Assembly: GCA_964035795.1 (NCBI GenBank)
Contig: OZ038322.1
Location: forward strand, 11,920,038 to 11,984,037
Reading direction: 5' to 3'
Length of the DNA stretch: 64,000 nucleotides
From: Pterobdella sp. o SKG-2022
Lineage: Eukaryota > Annelida > Clitellata > Hirudinida > Piscicolidae
In this document: positions 1 through 16,985 of the stretch, one piece after another
How the letters are laid out: each line of letters opens with the position of its first letter
Numbering within the stretch: position 1 is the first letter of the stretch
Translations under genes and position numbers: made by a program
The notes under the pieces: generated by a model
Told to the model about the DNA's origin: nothing
The model's input: the letters and a program-made list of their open reading frames with translations, nothing else
Database searches by the model: none

Positions 1-170
1 TTATTTGTTCATCTTCTAAATGCTTTTGGCTTTTAATTAACAGACTACAGCGAGATAAATGTATAGTTATCAATCAAAAAATTATACATGAAAAACAGTT
101 GATATACAATTATAAAAAGCTATAAAAGACCTGGGAGATATTGATTGTATTGTCACCATTGCACCAACAG

Positions 171-3100
171 TACGCCTTTCTTCTGCTGATTGCCATTCTG
201 TTACAGATCTGTTTCGCCGCCTTAGCCCCAACTTTTCGACAACAGGTTGCTCTTGCTTTTGTAATTATTAATATTATAAAATGTTTGAGTAAAAATTTGA
301 TTAAAATGATTATAAATTTTTGAAAGTTTTATACTTTATTGTCTCTACAAAATATAGCTTAATTATTTTTAAAAATAATTTGGATGGAATAATACGTTAA
401 AAATAGCAAAAAGTCATTGAAATATTACTGGTTTTAATATTTTTCCAAATTAAAAACGATTTCCTTGAATGTTTGATTTTTTTGACTATTTCTGGCAAAT
501 TTTATTGGACAACTTTTAAAAAAAATTCTTCATCAAAGATTTGAAAATATTGAATCAATTTAAGGTTTTTAGCATCAAAAAATGCATTTCATTCAGAACT
601 ATTCGAAATAACTGTTTAATTTGGATACAAAACTATTACTAGCCGGAAGTAACAATAAAAAAAGTGATAAAATGCAAATAAAGGCATATTTAAGAAAAGG
701 AATAAAATGAAAAAGATATAGAAGTCAATCTATAGAATCGATTTTTACTTTTTTTTTCTTCTTATTAATGACTTGTTGCAAAGAAGCATGGCTGATACAT
801 AAGACAAAATACTGAAGGAAAGTGATGAATGGCAAAACACCGCATTAATGAATAAACAACAATGTTTCAGAATAATAGTGAAGGATAGATGATGTTATGA
901 AGTTTGAGGCTATATAGATTATATGTTTAATTCAATAAGATTCATCAAGAGCTGCTTTGTTTATTGAAGCAACCTATGTAATAAGAGTTTGCCATCAAAT
1001 CATACACTTTTATATATATTTATATAAGTATTTCTTCTTGAATACATTGATTCTCAATTTAAATTAAATGAGTGTTTAAAGTCTAATATATGTAAATGTT
1101 AAAAAATTTTGATTGAATGATTTATTGGAAATGATGCGGTAAAATACAGCAACATGTTTATGCAAGTTTGAATAAGTTGTAAAAGCTTCATTAGGGCACA
1201 ACTCCACAGAGATTTTCAATAATTAGTTTTTTTAATGAAAACTTGTGCAAAGGCACTCAATTCATTATTATTTATTTTTAACTATACTTCGTCTTCATTT
1301 GGGAGTTTGTATCCACATCGATCAATCAAATGATTACCAAAGCACAATATCCATTCAAACCCTACATACAGTAACACAACTAATTTTTTGTTTTGTAGAT
1401 ACTCAAACATATATGGAGTTGTTGTGTTTTTTTTTAACAAAATTTACAAAATTAACGAAATTTCAAACTTTCCTCTAAAGTCTTGACTTTTCCTTCAAAA
1501 GCTATTTATGGACACAAAAATTTAGTTTTCCTAACAAGAGTTTTTTTTCTCTTTCATTCCTTTTAAAAGAATTTCACTTTCACAAAACAAGTTAGTAAAA
1601 CTATTTTTTGAAAATGTATTTAAAATTCAAAATTGTCAAGTGCTTTCTTGCTTTCAAAGAAAAAGAAAAAACCGACAAATCAAAGCAATTTGGATCTAGA
1701 GCTATGAACTGAAAAAAACAATGGAAACTTAATTAATGATGGTTTTAAAACTCTCTTTCAAGTATAACTAACGTTTCAACTCATTTTAACTTTACTGAAG
1801 TACAAAGGTAAAAGATTTTTCATTCAAATTTTGAATATTTTTTGACGGATATTTGAAGGCTTGAAACGAGAGGCATGATGGACGGCATTTCTTACTTCCC
1901 CCACGAACGCCCACTCAAATACCATTTCTCAAAATCCTTCGCAAAGATTTTCAAAAGTACCGCGTGAAGTTCATAATTCAATATAATTACCATATTAAAT
2001 ATAATTTTTTTTCAAAATTATTTTAGTGCAATTTGAAGTTGGGATCTTGATAATAGTGAAACTTTTGTAGCTGGAAAATAATGACGTAGATCACATCATT
2101 TTTCATTTTTTTTAATAAGGAATATACTTTCCTGATGTCATTTTCAATGCTGCTGCAGTTTTATCACTAGCCCTTATTAGCTGTGTGGGAGTTTTTAAAA
2201 TCCCAAGTTATAATAATGTGTCTATTAAATTTTTTAGCAATTATTTCAATGATTGATTGTTTTTTGAGTTGATTGTTTTTTCAAGTTGAATAAAAAGTAA
2301 TTGAATAACTTATCAATTAGTTTTATCTCTTTATAATATTTCTTCAACATTTTCAGATATTTCCTTCATAAAGATTAAATGAGTTTTAAAACTTCAGGCT
2401 AAAAATAAATTCAACTCCAAACATATACTTGAGTTTTTAGACATAAATATCTTTTATCTTTCTGATAAATAAATTTGAACAACAATTAAAATTTTTTTTT
2501 TTTCAAAAAGATTACTTATTCGAGTCATAGCAAATAATTGAATAAAAACATTAATGCTCCAAGCTTTTCAAGCTTTTTCGTTTCGTTTCATAGATTTCCT
2601 TTTTTCCATTTTCAAAATTAATTATTGTTTCAATCAATTAATTCATTCAATTTAAATTTTTTTTATCAACTTTTTTTATCAAATAAATTTTTTCAAAACA
2701 TTTTAAAAAAAAAAATAACTTCGAGTTAGGAATAAATTTTTCAAGTGATCGTTTCTAGAGAATCTTAATCATAAAAATGCAAAAAATGAAAAACTCTATG
2801 CCCACAGTTGCATATAAATTAATGACTGTAAAATAAATATAGTTTTTATGAATACAAAACAAAATGAAGACTTCAAGGAATATTTTTGATAATAAAGCAT
2901 GAGAATACAATTCTGTTGAGGAAACTCTCGTAGCTTTTTCGAAGACTCATTTACTTCCTAATAAATTAATTCCAGATATCCTTTCAATACAAAACATTAA
3001 AAAAAATTTTGAAGTATTAAATAACTAGCCTATTAACAACAATCTTTGAATATATGGAACAAACTGCTTTTCAAAGTTGTTTTTCAAATTTAATGAATCA

Positions 3101-6082
3101 TTGAAACCTAAAAATGTAATTTCAAATTGAAGAAAAAAACATTTACAATTTCACGCCTGAAGAACTTGTTCATTAAAATCCCTTTGACATTTTAAAACTT
3201 CAAAACTTATACAAAATTCGGTACTTGTCAACAAAACATAACAGAAAACCACCATTGGTATTTTAAACTCCTAAGCCAAAATACATGAAAAACACCTAAA
3301 CTTTGATACAATTTGAACCCATATAATCGGCCATATTGATTGCAGATTCTGTCGAGTTTAGCTACAAGCATGCAGTTCCAGGTGCAACAGCAATACAACT
3401 GGACAGGTCATTCCCTTGATTTCAAACCATTATGAAAATTGCTTAAGGATTGGTCTAAACGTACAACTGTTTGCAATCTTTATGTCTAATAGCTATTAGT
3501 TATGACTTGAAACATTATAAAACGTTTATTTGGTGTTGTCTGAGTTAGTTTTTGTCAGAATATATACTGTACATGAAATAAATTGGAAATTTAGTATAAT
3601 TTTAGCATTTAATAAATTTGATTTGCATTCGAACAAATTTTATTACCTTCAATTACTTTGCCTTTAAACGTATTACACAAAATTAAATTTAACTAAAATG
3701 AGTCACAAAAACGAAAAAAAAATTTCAATTATTTTGAAAAAAAAAACCTATTAACATTGATTAACAATCTCAAAATTTTTATGATTTACAAAAATTAAAT
3801 TAAAAAATTGAAATTTTCTAAAACCAAAGAATAATCAATAAAAAGGCACTAGAGACTTGACGTGAATAAACCAACATAAAAATGATCTCAAAAACAATTA
3901 ATAACAGTAAAAATAATATCAAGCCACCACATGTACACAGGTCAGCCCGAAAATGATACAACTTCTCCCACGTTCCTCCTTACAGCCGCGTGGGACTCTT
4001 TACAAATCGAGGTTAACCTTCAAGTACAACCCCAAAAACTAAGAGTGATAAGAAACCTTGCTTTCCTTGTTACTATTGCTTATGCCGAATGATCAAAGAC
4101 TAATTTATTCATTATTCATGAGTTTGAATAAGCTCAGTTTGATGTCGAAAAGAGTCTTATTGTTGCGTTGCTCCAATTTATTGCAAAAAATTTAATAATA
4201 CAAATCTTCAAGATGACTGATCGGCTAGCGTTTAGGCTTGACTTTGAAATTGGGAATTTATGTTTTTATGCTTTCAAAAACTCAAAGTTATATATTTGAA
4301 AATTCATGAAAAATGTTGTAATTTGGAGAAAAATGTTTTTAAACAGAAATAAAAGCAAAACCTCTATCGGGAAATGAAAAAAAGGTAGAATTTAATATGA
4401 AAATAAGTGAAATGAAGTTTTTCAAAAATGACGCTTATAAATTTTGGTAAAAAATTAAAGTTGTCATTTTATTTTTTAATAAAAACAAAAATCTCCCACA
4501 AAGTCTCAAAATCTTTGTTGCTGCACATTTGTAGTAAAAAAAATTCGTCTATTTTTAAATTCTTTTTTTATTCCAACAAACTCAATTTGTCCGTTTTCCA
4601 TTAATTAAGTCAGCTGCAAATCCATCTGTTTACTTATTCAATCTGTTCCCAAAGACAACAACTCACACAATGAAAAAAGAAACAATCGTCTCTCATTATG
4701 GCCATTCCATGCAAATCTTGTTTATCTTTCAATTATATATGAATTAAGTCAATAGCTCTTCATTTTTGCAAGAATCCCAAGTATTTTTCAACTTGAAGCT
4801 ATTAATGGTAGTCGATTTATGCTTAATCAACCACTATTTAGCATAAAGTATGAACGCGTTTTTCACATTGAGTATAACACGTGAACAGTATTATTGTGAC
4901 GTTGAATCTTTTTAAATGGTGTGGCAATGAAACTTGGTTGCTCGGATGCATTAATGCAGTGCATAGCCAGCCACATAGATTGAGGTTTTCAATTTCAAAC
5001 AAGGCTTACATCTGTTTTTTCAATTTTTTTACAAAGTTTTTATCTGAAGTTTTCTAGAGGAATTAACATAAAAATATTTGGCAAATAAAAAGAATGGTTT
5101 AAAAAGATTTTAACTTATTTTTTCTTTTCCAAACAAAATGTAGGGTTGGTGAAAAATGAAGTAAAAAAATGCAAGGTCAAAAATAATAAATTCTGCCAGA
5201 AAGAAATAACAGACTCTAACGTTGCACTTCATGAAAAAACATTTTACTGAAAACTTTTTGTTTTGAAAACATTATTTCTCTAATTGAGTTACCAAAAAAT
5301 GATTCACAAAACTTCATACAAAAATAATTTTTCTAACGAATGGCTCAAGAAATATCTGAAATTAAAAAATTTCAGCTCAAAATAAATGGTTTAAAATTGA
5401 AAAATAGATTGAATTTGTATAAAAAGTTTGATTGAAGCAACACGGTCAAATGTCTGCAAGATCCTCCTTATAATGCAAATCCCCCTACGGGCTCAAAACA
5501 CAATTGATTTCGAAACAATTTATTTTTTCAATATAATATTAAAGTTAGATACATTCGCATAAGAAGTTCGCGTGATATTTATCGATAAAATTTCCAAGCA
5601 TACCTTCTGATTCAATTCTTTCTAAAAGTTAAGACTTTTTTCTACATTTAAAACAAATAGCCTAAACCTCACAGTTAAACTGCTGCGGATCTCGAGGTCC
5701 GATCGATTACCAGTACAGCTCCTGGTTCAACCACACCAATTACTCGGGAGGCACTTTCGTTCCACCCTCGTGCTGCGTTCTACTCAACAAAAACCCCCAC
5801 TTTCCCATATACAAGAATGAAGACCAATGCCACATCAACGCCATCAAAGCCATCATGGACTACCCTAACCAGACGGGCATCAGTGAAAACATGGGCCTTA
5901 ATATCAAGGTTTTATTTAATACTTTCATATTTTCATGGTTACTTATATAAAACATACATTGTCACTAGGGTTGTCACTCGGCTATTTCAGAATGGTTCCA
6001 GCAGCATGAGTACATCATAGGAATCCTCGTTTTAATTATCTCATTTCAAGCAAGTTTAATCTTTTCAATGGCATCACTCTAG
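171..6082 (+). CDS. Tetraspanin A, 3' part (5' exons outside the window)
   Basis: Tetraspanins are four-pass membrane proteins that organise partner proteins in the plasma membrane. Five exons join in frame: 171-245, 3346-3406, 3986-4011, 5675-5908 and 5969-6082, giving the last 169 residues. The first exon is 75 nt and encodes TM3 (YAFLLLIAILLQICF). The large extracellular loop has the family CCG motif (LNCCGSRG), then PPSCC, a DQC cysteine and a GC pair before TM4 (IIGILVLIISF). NHT, NYS and NQT are possible N-glycosylation sites. The cytoplasmic tail is very short and ends at the TAG at 6080-6082. The 26-nt exon 3986-4011 supplies AWDSLQIE, the usual stretch before CCG, and restores the frame between its neighbours. 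TM1 and TM2 must lie left of base 1. The family is clear; the subfamily is not assigned. Introns are long (3.1 kb, 0.6 kb, 1.7 kb) and hold no other gene that I recognise. Confidence 0.85.
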
Positions 6083-9000
6083 TTTTTTATAGCGCAATCT
6101 TCAATTTTAATGCCCACCATTGACTTTTGATATTTAATTTGGAGTTAATGACTCACACAAACACAAATCATTTTAAGCACATTTATATTTTGGTTCATAA
6201 AAGTTTCAAGATCTTCAAAAAGGATTCAAAAAGAATCATACACTAGAAGATAAACTTCTAATGGGTTGTGTTTTTCAAAATAGAAACAGGATCAATGTAA
6301 ATTTGAAGGATCGAGAATAATCCATGCAAGTAGCAAATGAGTCATTGAATAGATTGTCCTATTAAGATGATAGCAACTTATAAAAAAAAACTACATACGT
6401 ACAACTTTTTGACAACACTATATGCTTTCATACGATCTCTGAATTGATTTTGGGGAAAAACTTAACTGCACATAAATATTTTGGTGGAAGGACTAAAAGT
6501 TAAAAACACAAAAGATAGTTGAATGGAGATATATTTTTAATGTCTTCAACAAAATTCAATGTTTTTATCAGATAAATCTTTTACTAAACGTTTTTTAAGG
6601 GAGTCATGAGGAGGTTTTATAGCTTAACTAAGTGAATTACTGTCTTTATATCCAAGTTTTTCATAAATAATAAATACTTTGTTTCCAACTTCACACCAAA
6701 ACATTCAAAAAAGCTCCAAAGAATTTGTCTATCTTTCCGTATCGACTCATCTCGTTTTTTTGAATGCTTAAAGTCCCAAATATTTGCCAGATTCATATTA
6801 TATCGTAATTTATCGAAAAAAACCTCTCAATTGAATAAAAACATGACAATATGTAGTAATAATGATTTTATTTTATATTTTTCAAAAATTATTTTTGACT
6901 ATCTTTTAAGGATCATCATCTCATGATAAAAACACAACCCTCAACAGATAGTGAACATAGTGTATGCATATGTGCTGATGTCGTGGGTGAGGAAGTCTCT
7001 TGTGGATTATGCCTGGTGTGATGATGAAGAGTTTTGAAGTCTTCCATACCTCCCACATGAGTCTCACACCACATTTCACTACAAACACTTAAAAATGCAT
7101 TCTCGTTCCCAATGCATGCTTGCACCTAAGCCAATAATGCTCTTGACACTTTGGAACGGTTTGAAAATTCATTCAACAATCACCACTGTTAATGAAATGC
7201 AGTAATTACTTAGACAAAACATATTAATTTATTTATTTACATTCCCACGTTTTATTCTGAAGCACAAAGAACCACGCAACAATCACACATCATCAATCCA
7301 ATTTCATTCTGAAAGACTGTTCAATTTCAACAAATTCATTTCTGATGAAAGTAATTTTCAATTTCAAACTATAAACCTTTTACCTGTTTTAACTTCTGAG
7401 ACATGAAAGCGGTTATTTTTGATATTATTATTATCGTGTTTTTCCAAGCATTTCACGCCCTAAAGGCTAGCCATCCACTAAACATTAAATCGAAACATGA
7501 AACAATTCAAATGTGTTGTTCCAGTATTTATCTGTACATTACAAACGCCATTTTTAAGTATCGAATGAACCTTTTCAGAATAGTTTTACTTTCATTATAT
7601 GCTGTAAATATTTTCAGTTTCAAGGTTTTTGTTTTTTTTTTGCTGAAGATTCAAAATTTACATTCATACGTTAAATTGAGATAATATTTATGGATTTGGA
7701 TCTATAATTTGTGCAATACATTCCGAATCTCTAATATATCCTGTGGTCATGTCATTTCAACACATAAATCATACGTATTACCATAAATTTCAATAACTTC
7801 AGTCGCTTTATTATAATAATTTTAAACCGTTAAAAGATATAGAGAAGTTCCTATTATTATAAGCTTCAAAATATTTTCAAATTCCACTAAACTTTTGCTT
7901 ATGAAATAATCGATACAAAATTTTTGTTTTAAACAGCTTAATGAATGCACAATTTTACAGATTATATGTGGACTTATAGTTTGACCTAAGGCACTCAAAA
8001 AATTTTGTTAAAAAAGTCATACATATTTTTTTAATAGGATGAAAATTTTTGATGTGACCAAAAACAACGTTTAAATTATTTCATAAACTTATCAAAAGAC
8101 TTAAAATTGTGTAAAAAGCTTTTAAAGAATTGCAAAAAAATCAAGGTAAATGGTTGATTGTAAACTGCATGCTTTGATACATGTACACACCCGACCTTCT
8201 CTGTGCAAAAATGCGCTCTCCATTCATTCACATTATTTCTTCAACTTTCGGTCCTAACTGGAACATGTTATTAGCGAAATTTTTTCTGCGTAAAATCTTT
8301 GGTTCCTACGTCCAGTTTTTTCAGCATATAAAAACAATGTATGAATCTTATAACGAACAAGCTTTAAATTTTCCATGAAATTTTCAAAGTTGTATTAATT
8401 TATTGAACCTCTCATTAAAATGTGAGTCACCCACCGCCCGTCATATTCCAGTTTGACACCATTTGTTACAGTGTTAATTAAAATTTATTCTACAGGAATT
8501 TTACTATTCAACTATGTTGGTCAGTAGTGGCTTGTATTTATAAATTCCAATTTCAAAAGCAATATAAGTTTATTGCAAGGTGTAATACGTAACGCTAAAA
8601 AATTAATAGTTTCATCTTTGTCACTTTTAACCATAACTATCATTGGAATTTTCTTCTTCAGTACCCCATACTTCAACCAAAATTTTCAAAATAATAATTT
8701 CAAAATTTTATATAGTAATACATGTTTGTCTATAAGTTTCAAACAGGGCATTAGGCTGGCATCAACCGCCACAACACACCATGATATCCTTCATGCATAC
8801 TCTCAGATATTTTTATGTTTTCACACTTTTAATTTTCAAACGCTTTTGTTATACATTTTTCATAAATTCTCATTTTTAAAACAAACTTTTTGAATCCGTT
8901 TTTATGATTTTTTTTAAGGAAATTCATTAATCTATATTTCAAAACTTTTTGCTGAGATAGCTTTTTGACAGTTTTTTTGCTGAAACTTTTTTTCAGCTTT

Positions 9001-11167
9001 CAATTTATTTTTAGATTTATTGTTTTATACCAAGTAGTCTCCCACCTTTTGAGTGAATCATTTTTTACTATTCCATATTGCTTTTTCTTCATTTAATTTC
9101 ATATATGATCATAAAGTATGACGACTGGAAATCAATTTGGGTCTGTGACTTATCATTGCAAATAATTCTTTTCATTCTTCACCGTTTAAAATTCATTTTT
9201 TATTAAATCTACAAAACTCAGTTTTTAAATTTCCACACTAAAACCACATTGTTAATAACTGAAAAGGTTGTGAAATGGTAACATGCTTATTACTCAATAT
9301 TTAAGGGCTATTTCAAATCTTAAGAAAGCATCAAATCATCTTTATTGCGTTGGATTTAATAAAAAGACTTGTATTATTCATGATTTTAAGACATCAAATA
9401 TACTAATTTTCAACTTTTTAAATTAGATTTTTGCATATTTTTAGTTAAGTATTGTGGAGGTTATGTTGAATATACACTATAATGATTTGTACTATCACTG
9501 TCTTATAAGGAATGTTCCTGTTGGTTGGGATTAGTGGTAAGTTTAAACTAATTTTAAATATAAAAATTTTAAAAAAAATTCTAATTAAATTTTAAAAATT
9601 TATTCATAATTATGTTTAAAATTATATATAATCAAGGTTTAGTGATCAATTCATAGAAATAAATCAGTAATGAAACGAATCTGGTTAACAAATATCGGTA
9701 AGATTTTAAATTAACTGGAATATTCCTTAAGGAGCCACACATATTAGTACGATAATTAACTAAAAAACCACTAGAACTTATAGATAATTTGTCACTTGGT
9801 TTCCATTCAATATTTCAAACGGTTCATTATCTATCATTTAAACGTATCTTCATCATTTTGCTAATATTTGAACATTCAACATAGATTACATAAAATTCAG
9901 AGACTTTTTTACCATTGATTTTTGCTCGATTGAGTTTTAAGGGAGAAAACTCATTTTGATTTAAAGGATCGTATCCTCTCAATTAAGACCTCGTTTGCAT
10001 TCAAAGCGGTTTATTCCATTAGATGCACAGAAAATAATTTCATGAAAATTTTTTAAAATTTATTTGATTTTTGTTGAATTCGATGTTAATTTATATGGCT
10101 GTCAATATATTTGAATACTTTCGCTGATTAGACCTCAGTTCGCGAGCTTAGAAATTGAAATTTCAAAATAGAAGTTACCAATCTAACCAAAACCCATTCT
10201 CCTTTATGATAGGGTAGTGAAGCAGCTCTTGAGATTTTATAATTGCTTAATAATTTCAAATACATGAAATTTTTTATTTATGTATTTTTGTAAAAGTCTT
10301 ATAAATGAATGTCATTACTGAATATTTCAAATAATATTCAAACTTATCCTCCGACGGTTTTTTTTAATTTTCTCTGCTTGGGTTAAATTTTAATACTTAA
10401 TATCATTTGACTGATGTTGAATAATTCTTTGTTTTTTGAATCCGGTCAGTTATAAAACAAAAAACATGTTTGAACAACTCTTGTGAAAAGTTTTTGTTGA
10501 AGGTGAGCCTTACAATGTGCAAGTTATCGACAGCACCACGGTTGTAATCATTGTAAACAAGCTGTATCAATAGTAATTTTTTCGTCTTAGGCAAATTTTG
10601 AGCTTGTTTTATAATATTATGTTATGAATTTTTTTAAGTCAGGTAGACTTGAAAGTTAATAAAAATTTTTAAAGAAAAATTCTATTTTCAATTATTATTA
10701 AAACACTCAAATGGAAACGTAATTAATTTTGGTTTTTCTTGAAATTTCCTTTTTATTAATTTGATTGTCGGTAATATTACATTTTAGTGTATAGCAACAT
10801 TGTCAGCTAGATGTTCATGATCATCATTGTTATCTCAAATGTTGTTTAATTGAGGTGAGTTTCCCCGATGTTTTATAACATGATTTTAATTTTAGAAAAT
10901 AAAAACTTGAAAATTATTTGTTCTGATTTCATAAAAATAAATTATCTGAAATAATATTTGTGATCTTTAAAAAGTGAATTTAAGCTTAGTCGTTTTTAAT
11001 ATCTTGCAAGAGTTAATTTGAAGAATGCATCTTCAATTCAATTTAAGTTTTTATCGAATATTTCTTTTGATTTTTAACCATTTACTGCTGGTATATAAAA
11101 TTGAAACTAATGTTAAATTAGTTGAAAAGATAATAATTTAAAAACTTCATTAAAATTTTATACCCAG
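6083..11167. other. Intergenic region; may hide the first exon(s) of tetraspanin B
   Basis: AT-rich sequence with only short, unconvincing open frames. The TM1-encoding exon of the downstream tetraspanin should lie here but I could not find one with good splice sites and a convincing TM1. The stretch 6900-7130 is somewhat richer in GC than its surroundings, but none of its frames resembles a known protein. Confidence 0.5.
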
Positions 11168-12290
11168 TTACAAAGCCTAGCTTTAATGGCAGTTGGTACA
11201 GTGCACAAGTACAAATCTCAAAAAAAAGATTTAACTGTTCTAGCATACATCTATGCTTTTTTTATTATGGCAGTTTATTTTGTAGGAATGATGTTTCTCT
11301 ATAGTAGAAAGCAGAGTGTCACAAAAGCTGTCAGTGTTAAGTCTGATTGATTATATAATTTTAATATTTTTGCATTCTTATATATAAAATATGAAAGTGT
11401 GTGTTCATAATTTACTTTAATATCTTCTCTCTTAACACTGGCAGTATCTCCTACTGGTTATTCTCAATATAATCATCTCTTGCATTATTTTGGCATTTTG
11501 TCTTGTTATGAGCCCAGATGTTCAAGTCAAGTTCTTTGAAGAAGCATGGAATAATGCAAATACAGAAGGTGCAATTTCAAACATTTATCTTTACTTTATA
11601 ATTATTTTTTATTTAGAAAAGATACAATGGCAAAACATGATGGAATGCTGTGGTTTGAACAACTACTCAAGAACTCTGTCTTATAATGATCACCCTATGT
11701 GTCAAGTTATCTATATGACTTCGAAAATCACTTATAATGCTCTATAATTAGATTGAAAATACTCTTTTAGCAATAGTGAGCGTATTTTATTGTAGGAATG
11801 TTCAACCAACTGGGTTTCAAAATCACTAATTTATCAGCTTTATTAGTATAACCCTTTAATGGTTAAATATAATATAAACTTTTAAAAAGTAGCAAATGAT
11901 ATATTGTCAGAAGTGCTGCTATGCACCTAATAGAAGCGATATTGAAGAGAAATACGTTTGCAATTGTGCTTCCTGTAGTGATGTGGTAGATAAATATATG
12001 GATCGATATCTTAAACGGCTTCAAATCTTCGTGGGATTTATGCTGTTTTTGCTGGTAAATAATTTATTTGATGTATTTTTGTTTAAAGGTTGTTTACGTT
12101 TTCTTTGATTTAGTCTAAGTGTTATATTTAAAATTAAATGTTTCAAAATAATCGTTAGGTGTCACTCCTCAACGCAACATTCCGTTTTGAAAAGCTTTCG
12201 AACAAAAAAGAGAAGGAAGAGGAGAGTTTGAAACTTTTTTGGAAAAAAAAACAAAAAATTAAAAATGAAAACAACGATCCAATGGCTTAA
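11168..12290 (+). CDS. Tetraspanin B, divergent, 5' exon(s) not found
   Basis: Exons 11168-11335, 11445-11568, 11617-11705, 11911-12054 and 12159-12290 join in one frame to the TAA at 12288-12290. They encode a polar EC1 remnant, TM2 (AYIYAFFIMAVYFVGMMFLY), a short inner loop, TM3 (YLLLVILNIIISCIILAF), an extracellular loop with the diagnostic MMECCGLNNYS and KCCYAP cysteine motifs, TM4 (IFVGFMLFLLVVSLL) and an unusually long charged tail rich in Lys and Glu ending NDPMA. The inner loop between TM2 and TM3 is basic and lacks the usual GCCGA-type start. The 11336 donor (gttaag) was chosen because it keeps phase with the TM3 exon. It lies on the same strand as tetraspanin A but the two are not close copies, so recent tandem duplication is unlikely. 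The start codon and TM1 are unresolved. Confidence 0.78.
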
Positions 12291-13599
12291 TTTCTCACTA
12301 AATGCTTTTTAGGTGGATCAAATAAAAATATTGAAAAAATTTGTAAAACCAAAATCTTGTTTGAATATTAAAAAAATCTTCTTTTATTAATGAAATAAAG
12401 CGTTTCAAAGACGGGTAAACGAATTATAAAAACTTCACTAGTGTTAAAAATAGTATTGGATATTGTTATTTCACATGATTAATCCTAATCCAGCCGGCTT
12501 TGTTTGCATTCCGTATTATCGTGTAGTGCCTCTGTAAACTTTTTACTGATTGTCTTTCGTTTGTTTAGACACCCGGTGTATTACGAATTTTTATATCTTC
12601 AAAACACTCAAGTGTCAAAATTAATTATGTATGTGTGTGTTCGTCAAAACACGGCGACATACTAAAAAATAATTACTTTGATTTTTGCAAGTGACTTTTC
12701 AACCTTAAAATGATTATAATTCTTAACAAAACTATTAATACCACCTGGTTGACGTTTACAAGTGATTTTCAAAAACCTTTTAAATCGTCTGGGTCTGAAC
12801 CTATTTATTACAGTTTGGAATACTTGTTCAAAAGGATTTGAGAGCATCTTCAACATTGCTTTCATACAATAGACTTTTTATCGATCATATATTTGTCGAT
12901 GCATAATTTATATTTATATATATTAATTCCAACGATATAAAACTTTGAACTGTTGTGATCTGTCTTGAACGCCTTGTTTTGCAACTTTTTATCAGTAATT
13001 TATGACGTATGAAGTTTTATTAGACTGCTGTTCCATTCCTGGCAGTTTATCTTTGCAAAAAAAATGTTTATACACATTTTTGTTTAAAAGAAAAATATCA
13101 TGTTTTTCCACCTAACGATATTATGACAAAAATGCGCAAAATTATTCTTAACCAAATTATTTACTAATAATATATCGCTTTAAAATATTTATATATTTTG
13201 AATTTGTTGATTATTAACCCTCGCTCACTAAATAATTAAAATAATGCGGGAAGACATTATAAATTTTATGGTCTAAACTTTTGAATGTTTTATCTATTGA
13301 AAATCTTTAATAAAAATACTCTAAATTTTTTTAAATTTAATATTGAGGGTTTTCGTTATGAATAATCTCAGTTCAAAAAGATTTTTGTGTGTTTTTCGAT
13401 CTTGTCATCTTAATTGAAACAACAAAAAAAACATTGTGAGAATTTTTGAGTTCAAAAAATTTTTGGTTCAAGATGATTGGAAGCTAAAATATTGATAAAA
13501 AAGCTTGTTACTTATAGAGTACATTGTTAAAATATATAAACAGCACCTAATATAACAATTTTTAACCCTTGAAACAGATAAAAATTACATTTTCATTCT
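12291..13599. other. Intergenic, between convergent tetraspanin B and FoxD genes
   Basis: AT-rich sequence between the stop codons of two genes that point at each other. I see no gene. The small frame on the minus strand at 12662-12865 has no family features. Confidence 0.6.
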
Positions 13600-16637
<3,038 letters not shown>

Positions 16638-16846
16638 TTCGAAAAATATATTTTAAAAATTAAACTTTGTTCAAATAGATAACGCAAACTATTAAAGTAT
16701 AACTGAAATTAACCGAGTTCGGATGTAAAGACAAAAATGTAAGTTAAAAAAGATGTTTCAAAAACGAAGAAAATAAATATTATTGCAGATGAGAGCAAAT
16801 AAATACAAAACTTTACCAGCTGACTGTTTTATGTTAACAACATACA

Positions 16847-16985
16847 CCAATCAAAACAATCCTTTTAAATAAATAATCCCAAACTAGTCCTCCTATTGGT
16901 TGCTGTTTAAAACAACTCGACTTCTTATTGGTCGAACTTGATTTACAAGTGATACAAATTGAAATATTTCTTTGTCACAGCCAAT
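16847..16985 (-). promoter_or_regulatory. Cluster of four CCAAT boxes upstream of FoxD
   Basis: Four CCAAT/ATTGG pentamers lie 210-350 bp upstream of the FoxD start codon, at 16847-16851 (CCAAT), 16895-16899 (ATTGG), 16927-16931 (ATTGG) and 16981-16985 (CCAAT). Spacing is 30-55 bp. Such clusters are typical NF-Y binding arrays in animal promoters. That this is the FoxD promoter is inferred from position; I see no clear TATA box. Confidence 0.45.

Noticed and set aside
6916..7125. 69-codon minus-strand frame in a GC-richer patch
   Set aside because: No family features, signal peptide or splice context; more likely non-coding.
9510..9536. 27-nt possible exon (MFLLVGIS) for TM1 of tetraspanin B
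   Set aside because: It has splice-like ends but no flanking exon completing a TM1, so it cannot be supported.
10403..10594. Minus-strand frame with a YNDYNRGAVD piece resembling a piggyBac motif
   Set aside because: The match is a few residues only, and no transposase domain or terminal repeats surround it.
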